A stretch of 64,000 nucleotides of DNA from positions 62,001 through 126,000 of the forward strand of contig JANPBU010000035.1 of the NCBI GenBank assembly GCA_031430595.1. Direction: 5' to 3'. The DNA comes from JANNBN01 sp031430595. GTDB lineage: Bacteria; Actinomycetota; Acidimicrobiia; Acidimicrobiales; JANYDT01. Positions within the stretch are counted from its first letter, which is position 1; each line of letters opens with the position of its first letter. A program made the position numbers and the translations under genes. The notes beneath the pieces are model-generated. The model ran no database searches and was not told the origin of the DNA. It saw nothing but the letters and a program-made list of their open reading frames with translations. Of the stretch, positions 53,873 to 62,274 are shown one piece after another.

Positions 53873-54487
53873 TCACGAGTCGACAAATGTACGCAGTGCC
53901 GTGCGGAGTTTAGGCAAACGCTTGTTGGCTTCGAGCTCCGCACCGGCAACTTCGATAGTCGCGGCCACGAGCAGTCGAGCGGTTTGCGGCTCATGTCCAG
54001 TGGGGTTACCATGACGGAGCTCAGCCGTTAGCAACAACGCTGCTTCACGGTTCCGACGCTCAACCTGGACCCGAATATCTTGCTCATGTCGGGATTGCAA
54101 CAGTAGCGATCGCACACCCGGCTTCCGTAAGCACCCCTCAAGAAAGGCTTCTATCCGGGCAGCAGCGCGAGGCGCCCCCGGCTGAAGGTGTGAGGTGGCA
54201 GCCACTACGTCGGCGAACAGTTGGTCATGGAACTTCGTATGTATTGCAACAATTAGTGCCGTTCGATCAGCGAAGTGCACATAGAACGTGCCCTTCGCAA
54301 GGCCTGCCTGTTTGGTTACGCCGCTGACCGACATCGCTGCTAGGCCGTCGCGGTCAGCAACAAGGGCGCCGGCCGCCATCAACTGCAAATAGGTTGGATG
54401 CGACGAATCGGCTCTACTTCCCGGACCGCGACGCCGAACGGCTCCAGATTCTTGCGATATTTCCGGTGATTTCTTCTGTTGATTCAC
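53873..54487 (-). CDS. TetR-family regulator
   Basis: 204 residues. The N-terminal HTH is MSVSGVTKQAGLAKGTFYVHFADRTALIVAI in outline; the C-terminal domain is unassigned. GTG 54487 overlaps the stop of the alpha/beta hydrolase upstream (GTGA), so the two form one operon, and the palindrome in front of the hydrolase gene is the likely operator. Confidence 0.85.
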   Translation of the reverse strand: MNQQKKSPEISQESGAVRRRGPGSRADSSHPTYLQLMAAGALVADRDGLAAMSVSGVTKQAGLAKGTFYVHFADRTALIVAIHTKFHDQLFADVVAATSHLQPGAPRAAARIEAFLEGCLRKPGVRSLLLQSRHEQDIRVQVERRNREAALLLTAELRHGNPTGHEPQTARLLVAATIEVAGAELEANKRLPKLRTALRTFVDS

Positions 54488-55314
54488 GAGCTAAGGAGCC
54501 TGTGCGTTTCGGTGAACACCGAAACCTGTTCAAGGAATTCATCGGGCATCTCAGCGAAGGCTTGGTGTCCGCACTGGAAGAGCACTAGTTGTGCGTTCGG
54601 GAGAGCTTTTCGAGCCCGACGCCCGTCGATCAGCCAGGGAAGAATCGGATCACGAGTACCCCACACGAGGAGCGTTGGAACCTTCACACGTGCAGCAAAT
54701 ACTCGGGAGTCATGGCGTCGATCCGCAAAACTTCTCCAGACGGCGGCAAATGTTGTGACGAGCTCCGGTCGAAACGCCGAGCCAACTGCCCGCTTTTGTA
54801 TGGCCGAAACCGTATCGGTCTGTTTTCGCAAATAGATCCGTGGAAACGCTCGCATTGCCCACGGGCTGACTCGCGACGAACCCACGAATCGGCAAGCCAG
54901 CAGCGCAAGGGGTGATCGCGGTGTGAAACCGCCCGGCTGAATCAACACAAGTGCTTTTACCAGTTCCGGATGCCGCGACGCCATCGCAATCGCCGCAAAC
55001 CCACCAACCGAGTTGCCCATTATGACTACCGGCCCTTCGGAAATCTTTGCCAATACAGCAGGGAGTTGTTCGGCAAAACCGTAAGCGGACGGATCTTCAA
55101 CGGCTGTACTTCTGCCGCAACCGGGCCAGTCGACCCGAAGTACGCGCCACGATTTCTCCAGCGTGTGGACAATGGCGTCAAAGTCACGATGATCACCACC
55201 ATTCGCGTGCAGCAACACCAGGTCTGGCCCTGAGCCCGTGATGTGAATCGCAACATCATCGACGAGTTTAAATTCAACGTTGGGCAATTCACCACGCATG
55301 AGGCCACAGTACAT
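54484..55314 (-). CDS. alpha/beta hydrolase
   Basis: 276 residues. Oxyanion segment LLHANGGDHRDFD (HANG in place of HGxG), nucleophile elbow GNSVGG (Ser), acid in VWGTRDPILPW and His in FQCGHQAFAEMP. No signal peptide. ATG 55314 overlaps a palindrome; ATG 55299 is an alternative that would free it. Translationally coupled to the TetR gene downstream, suggesting a ligand-induced degradation or detoxification function. Confidence 0.85.
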   Translation of the reverse strand: MYCGLMRGELPNVEFKLVDDVAIHITGSGPDLVLLHANGGDHRDFDAIVHTLEKSWRVLRVDWPGCGRSTAVEDPSAYGFAEQLPAVLAKISEGPVVIMGNSVGGFAAIAMASRHPELVKALVLIQPGGFTPRSPLALLACRFVGSSRVSPWAMRAFPRIYLRKQTDTVSAIQKRAVGSAFRPELVTTFAAVWRSFADRRHDSRVFAARVKVPTLLVWGTRDPILPWLIDGRRARKALPNAQLVLFQCGHQAFAEMPDEFLEQVSVFTETHRLLSS

Positions 55315-55327
55315 GACCGACCGGTCA
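55314..55327. promoter_or_regulatory. palindrome TGACC-N4-GGTCA (candidate TetR operator)
   Basis: Perfect 5-4-5 inverted repeat TGACCGACCGGTCA, of the ACCGACCGGT class often bound by TetR proteins. It sits at the start of the hydrolase-tetR operon. The regulator encoded as the second gene is the natural candidate. Confidence 0.5.
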
Positions 55328-55471
55328 TCTACTGTTCGAGCTACAGATGTCCAGATCGCGAACTGTTAGAACCCACCATCAACCCAGGCTCGTATCCTCG
55401 TTCGACGTGAGCTCCGATGCACCTCATATGCCCATGCAGGCTGCTAACGAACTCGGAGCCCTTTCACCATA

Positions 55472-55669
55472 GTGACGACTAAGAAGCGAGCGCCCTCGTC
55501 GGCCATCGATCAACACCACAATCGATCCCGGTACAGCTGGGAGATTCGCAAAAGGAAACGGCTCCTCCTCGTCGGCCTCGACATTGTCACTTTGGCAGAG
55601 AACGGCCTACTCCAAAGAATTGATGGATTCTTCGGGTCGCTTAGCCCCATCCCTGCCGAGATGATCTAG
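55472..55669 (+). pseudogene. probable remnant of a SnoaL/NTF2-like protein
   Basis: 65 codons from GTG. The segment SRYSWEI followed by LLLVGLDIVTLAENGLLQRI and DGFFGSL matches the last two strands and the terminal motif of SnoaL/NTF2-like proteins (usually ~120-140 residues); the upstream part is absent and the bases before it (55328-55471) hold no matching frame. Probably a truncated relic. The rest of this gene-poor stretch (55670-55842) shows nothing I can support. Confidence 0.4.
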
Positions 55670-55842
55670 ACGCATCGCGCCTAGATCAACCGCACTTGAG
55701 CGAGCACCGAAAGGGCGATACCTGCGCCTACGGCCCTTCCGTTGGCTCTCGGTATTCGAAAAGACGTTATCTTCGAACGAGCGTTCGGATTGCTCCTACC
55801 CGCAGGCTCACCGCACTTCTCTAGCAATAGCTCTGGTGCGTT

Positions 55843-56586
55843 TTAAAAGTGGCTCAGCATCGCGAGTACTTCATCAAACTTTCCGTTGGCTTCGGCGAAA
55901 CGTAAAGACTTGACCCGCTCAACGAGGATCTCGGTTGCGTCAGGCTGGGTTTCCAAAATCGTCATTACTTCATCGAGATATTCCGCCAAGGGCATGGATG
56001 TTGGCGAGTTCTCCTGATTGAGTAGCGCCGTCTGCACGGCTGGCGGAATTAACTCCACTACCTTTATCCTCGTGTTGGCAAACTGCACACGTAAGGCGAC
56101 GGAGAGGGAATGGATTGCAGCCTTTGTTGCGTTGTAGGTCGGGGTGACGGGAAGCGGGACAAACGCTAACCCGGAGGAAACGTTCATGATCGTTGCCTCA
56201 GACTTTGCGGCAAGGAACTCAGAGAATGCAGCAATGAGCCGGATAGGGCCAAGCAGGTTCGTGGTGATGGTTTGCTCGGCAACAGAAAGAAAGTCTGCAG
56301 ACGTATAGTCTTCCGTGAGCATCATCCCCGCCATATTAATCAGTACGTTCGTTTTGGGGAACTGTGATGTGACGGCCTCGGCAGCGTTGCGAATTGAATC
56401 AGCATGGGACGTGTCGATAGCGATTGCTTCCATGCCGGGGTGCTCAGCAACAATGCTGTCGAGCAGTGCTTTGCGGCGTCCACCGATGATTACCTTGTTG
56501 CCAAGTGCGTGAAATCTCTGCGCTAAACCAAGGCCGATGCCTGAGGTTGCGCCGGGAATGAAGATGGTGTTTCCGGTGGTTTTCAT
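55843..56586 (-). CDS. short-chain dehydrogenase/reductase (DltE-like)
   Basis: 247 residues from ATG 56586. Cofactor motif PGATSGIGLGLAQRF, NAG motif INMAGMM (variant), catalytic Ser in MNVSSGLAF and Tyr-x3-Lys in YNATKAAIHSL. The pattern is that of DltE-like classical SDRs, NAD(P)H-dependent oxidoreductases of unknown substrate. The frame extends 18 residues upstream, but those are polar and unlike the family. It diverges from the XRE regulator across a 221-bp gap. Confidence 0.85.
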   Translation of the reverse strand: MKTTGNTIFIPGATSGIGLGLAQRFHALGNKVIIGGRRKALLDSIVAEHPGMEAIAIDTSHADSIRNAAEAVTSQFPKTNVLINMAGMMLTEDYTSADFLSVAEQTITTNLLGPIRLIAAFSEFLAAKSEATIMNVSSGLAFVPLPVTPTYNATKAAIHSLSVALRVQFANTRIKVVELIPPAVQTALLNQENSPTSMPLAEYLDEVMTILETQPDATEILVERVKSLRFAEANGKFDEVLAMLSHF

Positions 56587-56807
56587 AGTGTTCGTTTCGC
56601 TTGAGGTTGGCTCTGGTTGAGAGGCAGGTCTTGGGGTCATCTGAACGCGTCGTTGGTGAGTTAGTGCGTTGCTTCCGCTTTATCTCACCGCATGGCAGGG
56701 CGGGCGGACCAGTGCCTATTGATCCACTGATCGACAGTCAGAGGATACGGTTTGCGAAACCTAGAACAATAGGGAAGGTCTATCAGTAAGTTCCCAGAGA
56801 GAAGCCC

Positions 56808-57653
56808 GTGAACCATACAGAGCTAGCCGACTTCCTTCGCAAACGCCGGGAAGCACTGCAACCAGAAGATGTTGGACTACTACGCGGAGCCAGAAGACGG
56901 ACCACAGGTCTTCGACGAGAAGAAGTCGCTGAGCTAATTGGTATGTCCACTGATTACTACAGCCGACTCGAACGTGGCAGTAGCCCTAAACCGTCGAATC
57001 AAATGACTGCTGCGATCGCTCGCGGCCTTCGCCTTTCACTGGCAGATCGAGATCACCTGTTTTTGTTGATTGGTCACAAGACCCCGCCAACCTCGGTTCG
57101 AAGCGATCATGTAAGCCCCGGCCTCATGCGTATCCTTGATCGCCTCGAAGACACTCCAGCACAGATCATGGGCAGCACCGGGGAAACCCTGGCGCAAACC
57201 CGACTCGCCCGCGCGCTCTATGGTGATCAAACCAAGTTCACCGGTCTATCCCGAGCAATTGCGTTTCGATGGTTCACCGATCCCTCGTCTCGGAGCATTT
57301 ATCTTGAAGACGACCACCCCGCACACGGTCGCTATTTCACTGCAGCACTTCGAAACTCCTTCACCCGCCAAGGACCAGGCTCGTTTGCCGCAAACGTGGT
57401 TGACGAACTCACCAAAATCAGCGACGAATTCGTAGCGCTTTGGGGCGAACACGAAGTAGAGGTGAAGCCAATTGAACCAAAGCGGATGCAACACGGCGCA
57501 GTGGGGAGAATGGATCTCCACTGCCAGGTTCTGCACGACCCAGACCAGGCACATGTGTTGCTCGTATTCACGGCAACGCCCGGGTCATCAAGTACTGAAA
57601 ACCTTCGCCTCTTGTCGGTAATCGGCCACCACGAACTCCACGCATCGCAGTAG
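56808..57653 (+). CDS. XRE-family regulator with MmyB-like ligand domain
   Basis: 281 residues: an N-terminal helix-turn-helix (LRREEVAELIGMSTDYYSRL, ERG) and a C-terminal MmyB-like PAS/ligand domain (AFRWFTDPSSRSIY, FAANVVDELTKISDEF, FTATPGSSSTENLRLL). Members are frequently divergent from an SDR or similar oxidoreductase that they control, as here. GTG 56808 has AGAGAAG upstream. Confidence 0.88.
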   Translation: MNHTELADFLRKRREALQPEDVGLLRGARRRTTGLRREEVAELIGMSTDYYSRLERGSSPKPSNQMTAAIARGLRLSLADRDHLFLLIGHKTPPTSVRSDHVSPGLMRILDRLEDTPAQIMGSTGETLAQTRLARALYGDQTKFTGLSRAIAFRWFTDPSSRSIYLEDDHPAHGRYFTAALRNSFTRQGPGSFAANVVDELTKISDEFVALWGEHEVEVKPIEPKRMQHGAVGRMDLHCQVLHDPDQAHVLLVFTATPGSSSTENLRLLSVIGHHELHASQ

Positions 57654-57709
57654 TACTTACAACCGCGAAACGACCAACTATCTATTTGTTCGCAACTGGC
57701 TGACTTGCC

Positions 57710-58282
57710 TTATCCGTTGATGAGCGATTGCAAGGCCGCTCCTAAGTGTTTGATAAGCGCGCGTTGCTTTGCGTCACGGAGGCTGCGTTGTCCAAGTATG
57801 GTCGTGGAAACTGCAATACCGTTTAGGATGCTCACGATGAGGCCCGCGCGAACAGGTGCATCACGACCTCCCAACCATTGGGCAAGGCCGACGATAAAAC
57901 GATCATGAAGCTCCACCTCGTAACGTTCAGCAACCGCAGGATTACCCAAACTCCGCATCACCGTTTCGATGCCAGGAGAAGTCTTTTTCGTAGCGAGCCG
58001 CTCAGCCATTCGGAATCCAACCGTTGCCCGATCCCCCGTCAGCAAATCTGCAAGTGATTCATCAGCGAGTGTGATCTCCGTAAACAGCCCTTCCTTCGAC
58101 CCAAAGTACCGCTTGATTAGGGCCGCATCGACACCGGCATCAGACGCAATGTCACGAACCGTCGTGCCATCGAAGCCATGGTCCTGAAAGCGAGTCCGCG
58201 CAGAATTCAACAGTTTGGTTCTTGTTGCAGAACGAGATCGAGCAACAGGTGCCGAAACTCGGGACAAGTCTTGAGAAGTCAT
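57710..58282 (-). CDS. TetR-family regulator
   Basis: 190 residues from ATG 58282. The HTH TTVRDIASDAGVDAALIKRYF, with GSKEGLF after it, is typical; the C-terminus resembles the TetR_C group of actinobacterial regulators. It diverges from an SDR gene, with a pair of 18-bp inverted repeats between. The frame is open 16 codons further upstream, but that would place the repeat inside the gene. Confidence 0.87.
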   Translation of the reverse strand: MTSQDLSRVSAPVARSRSATRTKLLNSARTRFQDHGFDGTTVRDIASDAGVDAALIKRYFGSKEGLFTEITLADESLADLLTGDRATVGFRMAERLATKKTSPGIETVMRSLGNPAVAERYEVELHDRFIVGLAQWLGGRDAPVRAGLIVSILNGIAVSTTILGQRSLRDAKQRALIKHLGAALQSLING

Positions 58283-58340
58283 CAACCGTTGACAGTAACG
58301 CAGCGAGCCTTGTAACGTGCAAGTCAACAACCGATGACTT
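58276..58340. promoter_or_regulatory. 18-bp inverted repeat pair between tetR and SDR gene (candidate operator)
   Basis: AAGTCATC-N5-TTGAC (58276-58293) is matched in inverted orientation by GTCAA-N5-GATGACTT (58323-58340); 13 of 18 positions are strictly complementary and the inner 5 are degenerate. The spacing between arms is 29 bp. The left arm overlaps the TetR start codon and the right arm ends 1 bp before the SDR ribosome site (AAGGGG). Confidence 0.6.
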
Positions 58341-58353
58341 AAGGGGTATAATT

Positions 58354-59259
58354 ATGAGCGCAAAGTGGACAACCGCCGATATCGGCGACCAAACAGAAAA
58401 AGTCGCATTGGTTACTGGCGCAAATTCGGGGCTTGGGTTCGTGATTGCCTCAGTGCTAGCAAAAGCCGGGGCAACAGTAATTCTTGGATGCCGAAACCCA
58501 CAAAAGGCCGCGATGGCAGCCGCCCAGATCACAAGTCTTGGGGTGAACGAACCAGTTGAGATTCTCCCTCTTGACCTTAGCGACCTCGCGTCGGTAGGCC
58601 TCGCAGCGCAAACCTTTCGGGCCACCGGCCGCCCGTTACACCTACTGATTAACAATGCTGGACTCATGGCAGTCGACAAAGCCAAAACTGCCGATGGATT
58701 TGAGATGCAGTTTGGCGTGAACCATCTTGGCCATTTTGCATTCACCGCAGATCTTCTTCCAGTACTCCTCAACACACCCGGGTCTCGCGTAGTGTCCATG
58801 TCAAGCATGGGGCACCGAATGGGAAGCATGCATTTTGACGACGTCATGTTCGAGAAAACCTACGACCGTTGGAAGCCGTACTTTCAAAGCAAACTCGCCA
58901 ACCTCCTCTTCACGGCGGAACTCCATACACGCCTCAAATCCGCTCGGCTCTCGACCATGGCGCTCACCGCACACCCCGGCGGTTCGCATACCGATCTGGG
59001 TACCGAAGGCAAGGGACTTACCAACAAGCTCGTGAGATCCATCGTGCCGATCATCACCCAGTCCGCCGAGATGGGAGCACAACCCGCACTTCGCGCAGCT
59101 ACCGACCCAGCAGCACTGAGCGGAGAATTCTACGGCCCACGATGGATTGGCCTAGGCCATGCCGTCCTAGAAAACCCAAGCCGAAGAGCGCGAAACGCCT
59201 CCGACGCAAAACAATTGTGGGACCTGTCGGAAAAACTCACAAAGCGAACAGTGCTCTAA
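58354..59259 (+). CDS. SDR-family oxidoreductase (retinol-dehydrogenase-like)
   Basis: 301 residues. NAD(P) motif TGANSGLGFVIASVLAKAG, CRNPQKA (NADP-type Arg), NNAGLM, catalytic Ser in VVSMSSMGH, and Tyr-x3-Lys in PYFQSKLAN. Typical of retinol dehydrogenase-like actinobacterial oxidoreductases. ATG 58354 has AAGGGG seven bases upstream; the frame opens at 58222 but that part lies in the tetR gene. Probably regulated by the divergent TetR. Confidence 0.9.
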   Translation: MSAKWTTADIGDQTEKVALVTGANSGLGFVIASVLAKAGATVILGCRNPQKAAMAAAQITSLGVNEPVEILPLDLSDLASVGLAAQTFRATGRPLHLLINNAGLMAVDKAKTADGFEMQFGVNHLGHFAFTADLLPVLLNTPGSRVVSMSSMGHRMGSMHFDDVMFEKTYDRWKPYFQSKLANLLFTAELHTRLKSARLSTMALTAHPGGSHTDLGTEGKGLTNKLVRSIVPIITQSAEMGAQPALRAATDPAALSGEFYGPRWIGLGHAVLENPSRRARNASDAKQLWDLSEKLTKRTVL

Positions 59260-59277
59260 CTCCTTCTAGGATCACCA

Positions 59278-60531
59278 GTGCTGGATTTTGGCCGTGCCGT
59301 GTTAAGAAGGGCCGTTACAACGATCAACGGTCAGGAAGCAAGGCAACAGCACCGGTCCCCGACAACGCCTCGCACCGAGAAATCACGCTACTCTCGGCTG
59401 GTGGCGACCGATCGTGAAGCAACCTTTTCATTCGCTTACTACCTTCCGCAGTTTCACCCGACCCCGCTGAATGACGAATGGTGGGGTGAGGGATTCACTG
59501 AATGGAACTCGCTGTTGGCTATGCACCGAGGGGTCCGCACCCCGAGGTCGTCACAGTTGACCCCCGGTGAGCTTGGGTTCTACGACCTCCTCAGTCAAGA
59601 CACTCGCGATAAACAGGCTGAACTAGCAAAGCTCGCCGGGGTGAGTGCCTTTGGTATCTACCATTACTATTCTCAAGGCAACCGACCGATGCCACTCGTC
59701 GTTGACTCGATGCTCGCTGACGGCTCACCCGACCATCCCTTTTTCTTCTGTTGGGCCAACCACGACTGGACCCTCGCCTGGAAAGGTGAGCCAGATTCGG
59801 TGACATGGAAACAGCAATACGACGATCCATCCGATGATCGACATATTGATTATCTACTTGCAGCCTTTGCCGACCCCCGATATGTGGCAATCGACAACCA
59901 TCCCGTTCTGATGATTTATGCCCCGGCTGCGATTCCTAATGTCAAACAACAACTCACCAGATGGCGCGAACGAGCCAGGTTGGCCGGGTATGACGGTCTG
60001 TTCATCATTGGCAACAACTCGTCGTATTCCTTGGGTGCCCCGCAAGAGCTTGGTCTCGATGCGTGGATTCAAACTCAAGGCATGGTGATTAAGCGGCTCG
60101 GGTTCCGACGAACGATTTTCCACTCGATGACTTCCCCAATGAGGGCAGCAAGGTTTTTACGTTTTCGAGACCGGGCTATTCGCTCTAGTGACTATCTGGC
60201 AGCGTCACTCAGCGACCACGAACATCAACCTCGTGACACTGTTCCTTTGGTGTTAGTTGGTTGGAACAATACCGGCCGTAGAAAGTTTCAGGCTTGGTAT
60301 TTGCGAGATAACACGGTTCAGCATTACTCGCAGCGTCTTGAGGCAGCAAAAGCGATTGCACCAAATATTGGGCCAACCGAACGCAGCAAAAGGCCTTGGA
60401 TTGCGCTCAACGCGTGGAATGAATGGGGCGAAGGCATGGCACTCGAACCGTCAGTTGAGTTTTCCCGTTCGTTTCTCGAAGCCACTCGCCAATCGCTCGG
60501 TTCGGAAGGTGGCTACCAAGTGCCGCGATGA
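59278..60531 (+). CDS. WbsX-like glycan biosynthesis protein (GH99-related)
   Basis: About 417 residues, or 376 if translation begins at GTG 59401 where family similarity begins. Hallmarks of the glycosyltransferase WbsX / GH99-like family: FAYYLPQFHPTPLNDEWWGE, GFTEWNSL, FGIYHYYSQG, FFFCWANHDWTLAW and the C-terminal WIALNAWNEWGEGMALEP. Such proteins occur in O-antigen and rhamnan loci. It is the only glycan gene in this part of the window, so its pathway is not evident. It overlaps the convergent nitroreductase by 19 bp. Confidence 0.82.
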   Translation: MLDFGRAVLRRAVTTINGQEARQQHRSPTTPRTEKSRYSRLVATDREATFSFAYYLPQFHPTPLNDEWWGEGFTEWNSLLAMHRGVRTPRSSQLTPGELGFYDLLSQDTRDKQAELAKLAGVSAFGIYHYYSQGNRPMPLVVDSMLADGSPDHPFFFCWANHDWTLAWKGEPDSVTWKQQYDDPSDDRHIDYLLAAFADPRYVAIDNHPVLMIYAPAAIPNVKQQLTRWRERARLAGYDGLFIIGNNSSYSLGAPQELGLDAWIQTQGMVIKRLGFRRTIFHSMTSPMRAARFLRFRDRAIRSSDYLAASLSDHEHQPRDTVPLVLVGWNNTGRRKFQAWYLRDNTVQHYSQRLEAAKAIAPNIGPTERSKRPWIALNAWNEWGEGMALEPSVEFSRSFLEATRQSLGSEGGYQVPR

Positions 60532-61124
60532 ACGAACGATTCGAACGGCACCCGTTGACGCTTACCTGCTGAACCCTCCCGTTTCTCGTACGCTTCAGGT
60601 GCTGGATGACCGAGCGTTACCGCACCTAACGGCCGAATCCCTTCGGGAATACCAAGAGCACTTACGAGTGCCTTTTCTTCTCGGAATATGCCAAAATAGA
60701 GGGCTCCGAGCCCCTCGTTTGTTGCTGATAACAGCAGGTTCTGCACTGCCATTGCAGTATCACCCCACCAGAACGGAACCGGCCATGCATCGGTCGATTC
60801 GCCCAAACCCGTTTTTGCTTTATCAGCCTCGGAATATCTGCGCACATACGCATCTGCATCGGCAAGCGGCAAGACGATGACCGGGGCCTTTAGAAGAGTC
60901 GGCCACGGGAATGCAGGGCGATCGGAAGCGGGAAGGGTGTGGTCCCAAAAGACCGCTGTCTGCTCGGGTCCTTCCAACACAAGAAAATGAAACCCCTGCG
61001 AAAACCCGGCCGATGGCACCCGACGAGCATGATCGAGCACACGGTCTAACTGAGCCTTTTCGATTGGCGTTTCGAGATACTTTCGACACATCCTGCGAGC
61101 ACGAACTACAGATTCAAATTCCAT
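60513..61124 (-). CDS. nitroreductase family protein
   Basis: 203-residue FMN-dependent oxidoreductase. The N-terminal phosphate-binding RARRMCRKYLETPIEKAQLD, the SAGFSQGFHFLVLEG loop (usually PSAGNxQ) and AVQNLLLSATNEGLGALYFG are conserved. The C-terminus has LGAVTLGHPAPE. Substrate unknown; relatives reduce nitroaromatics, enones or F420-type cofactors. It is downstream of nothing obviously related. Confidence 0.87.
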   Translation of the reverse strand: MEFESVVRARRMCRKYLETPIEKAQLDRVLDHARRVPSAGFSQGFHFLVLEGPEQTAVFWDHTLPASDRPAFPWPTLLKAPVIVLPLADADAYVRRYSEADKAKTGLGESTDAWPVPFWWGDTAMAVQNLLLSATNEGLGALYFGIFREEKALVSALGIPEGIRPLGAVTLGHPAPEAYEKREGSAGKRQRVPFESFVHRGTW

Positions 61125-61144
61125 ATGTTATGCCTGCTTACTAC

Positions 61145-62197
61145 TTAAGTGTTGAAGGTGGTTGGAGGAACAGAGAATCGTGGAGGCTCAAGCACGACCA
61201 GTCGAATAACAAACACCAGGGTTTCATTCGGCCCGACTGATGGCGGTGACCCAGCAGCGCCGTAAGCAAGATCGGAAGGAACCGTGAGTTTTCGAAGGCC
61301 ACCAACTTTCATTCCAACAATACCGTTGTCGAAGCCTTCGATAACCGCGCCACGCCCCAGTGGAAACGACAACAAACCATCGCCTGCCCAGTTCGTATCA
61401 ATTGTCTTCCCGTCAGTGTTGACTAATAAATACTTAAGACCGACTTTGTCCCGCAGCCCCGCTGGGTCGCCGGTTCCTGGTTCAAGATCTTCGATGACCA
61501 GCTTTGTGGGCTTCGAGATAGGTGCCTTGACCGTGGGTTCAGGCCCGATGAGCGCCTTTCGCGCTTCGTTAAGCGTGTAGTTGGGTAACGCATCTAGCGG
61601 TGAGTCAAGGTCAGCAACAGAATCAGGCGGTGGCACCTTTTCATCTTTCGGGCCGAAGGCAAACACCAAGATTTGGTTCGGAGCGAAGCGAAGCTCAAGT
61701 GGATTCTTTACCTCTTTGACGGTACCGAGGGCGTCCCCGGAATACTCGAGCACTCGCACTACCCCTTTGCGACCATCTGGGCACTTATCACCGTTTTTCA
61801 CATTCACCGGTGGTGAAGCTATCGATAACTTCATCGAAGTTTTGGTGAGGGCCATTCCGAGAACGTCGGTGAAGCGTTTCAAAACAGCATTCGCACCCGA
61901 GGCCCGTTCCGTAAACGGATGTATATGTATCAACCCGTCATCATGGGTGTGGATGCCGTCGGGGTCAGGAAGAGACGACCCATCGATGACGGGAAGAAAT
62001 TTCCCGCACACGAAGACCCCGTATGCACCGTGCCAATGGTCTGCAGACATGGCGGGGCCGCCAGAGTCGACGTTCTGACCGGTGATGGTGGGGACGCTTG
62101 CGACGCTGGTTGGCGGAACCACTGCACCCGAATTGCATCCAATCAAGACAACTGAACACACCGAGGCTGCAACCGAAAGGAACCGTAAAGACAACAC
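61145..62197 (-). CDS. FKBP-type peptidyl-prolyl isomerase lipoprotein
   Basis: 350 residues. Signal peptide with lipobox VLIGC (Cys21), so attached to the outer face of the membrane. The middle ~200 residues form an uncharacterised domain with HWHGAYGVFVCGKFLP and a His-rich HTHDDGLIHIHPF, which could bind metal. The C-terminal FKBP domain (about 235-340) has VGLKYLLVNTDG, FPLGRGAVIEGFDNGIVGMK and SDLAYGAAGSPP. It folds or stabilises exported proteins by family analogy. Confidence 0.85.
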   Translation of the reverse strand: MLSLRFLSVAASVCSVVLIGCNSGAVVPPTSVASVPTITGQNVDSGGPAMSADHWHGAYGVFVCGKFLPVIDGSSLPDPDGIHTHDDGLIHIHPFTERASGANAVLKRFTDVLGMALTKTSMKLSIASPPVNVKNGDKCPDGRKGVVRVLEYSGDALGTVKEVKNPLELRFAPNQILVFAFGPKDEKVPPPDSVADLDSPLDALPNYTLNEARKALIGPEPTVKAPISKPTKLVIEDLEPGTGDPAGLRDKVGLKYLLVNTDGKTIDTNWAGDGLLSFPLGRGAVIEGFDNGIVGMKVGGLRKLTVPSDLAYGAAGSPPSVGPNETLVFVIRLVVLEPPRFSVPPTTFNT

Positions 62198-62236
62198 CCC
62201 CCAATCATTGCCTACGAACGGGTGCGCGCGGTTTCC

Positions 62237-62258
62237 GGCTGGCTAACTTTCGCCAGCC
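62237..62258. terminator. hairpin after ilvC
   Basis: Perfect 7-bp stem GGCTGGC/GCCAGCC with an 8-base loop, in the 77-bp gap between the ilvC stop and the FKBP gene start, both on the minus strand. There is no U tract, so it would be a weak intrinsic terminator or an RNA-stability hairpin. Confidence 0.5.
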
Positions 62259-62274
62259 AGAACCCTCCGCATAC

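Noticed and set aside
56601..56789. 62-residue frame in the SDR-XRE intergenic region
   Set aside because: No homology or ribosome site; it partly overlaps the unused upstream extension of the SDR frame.
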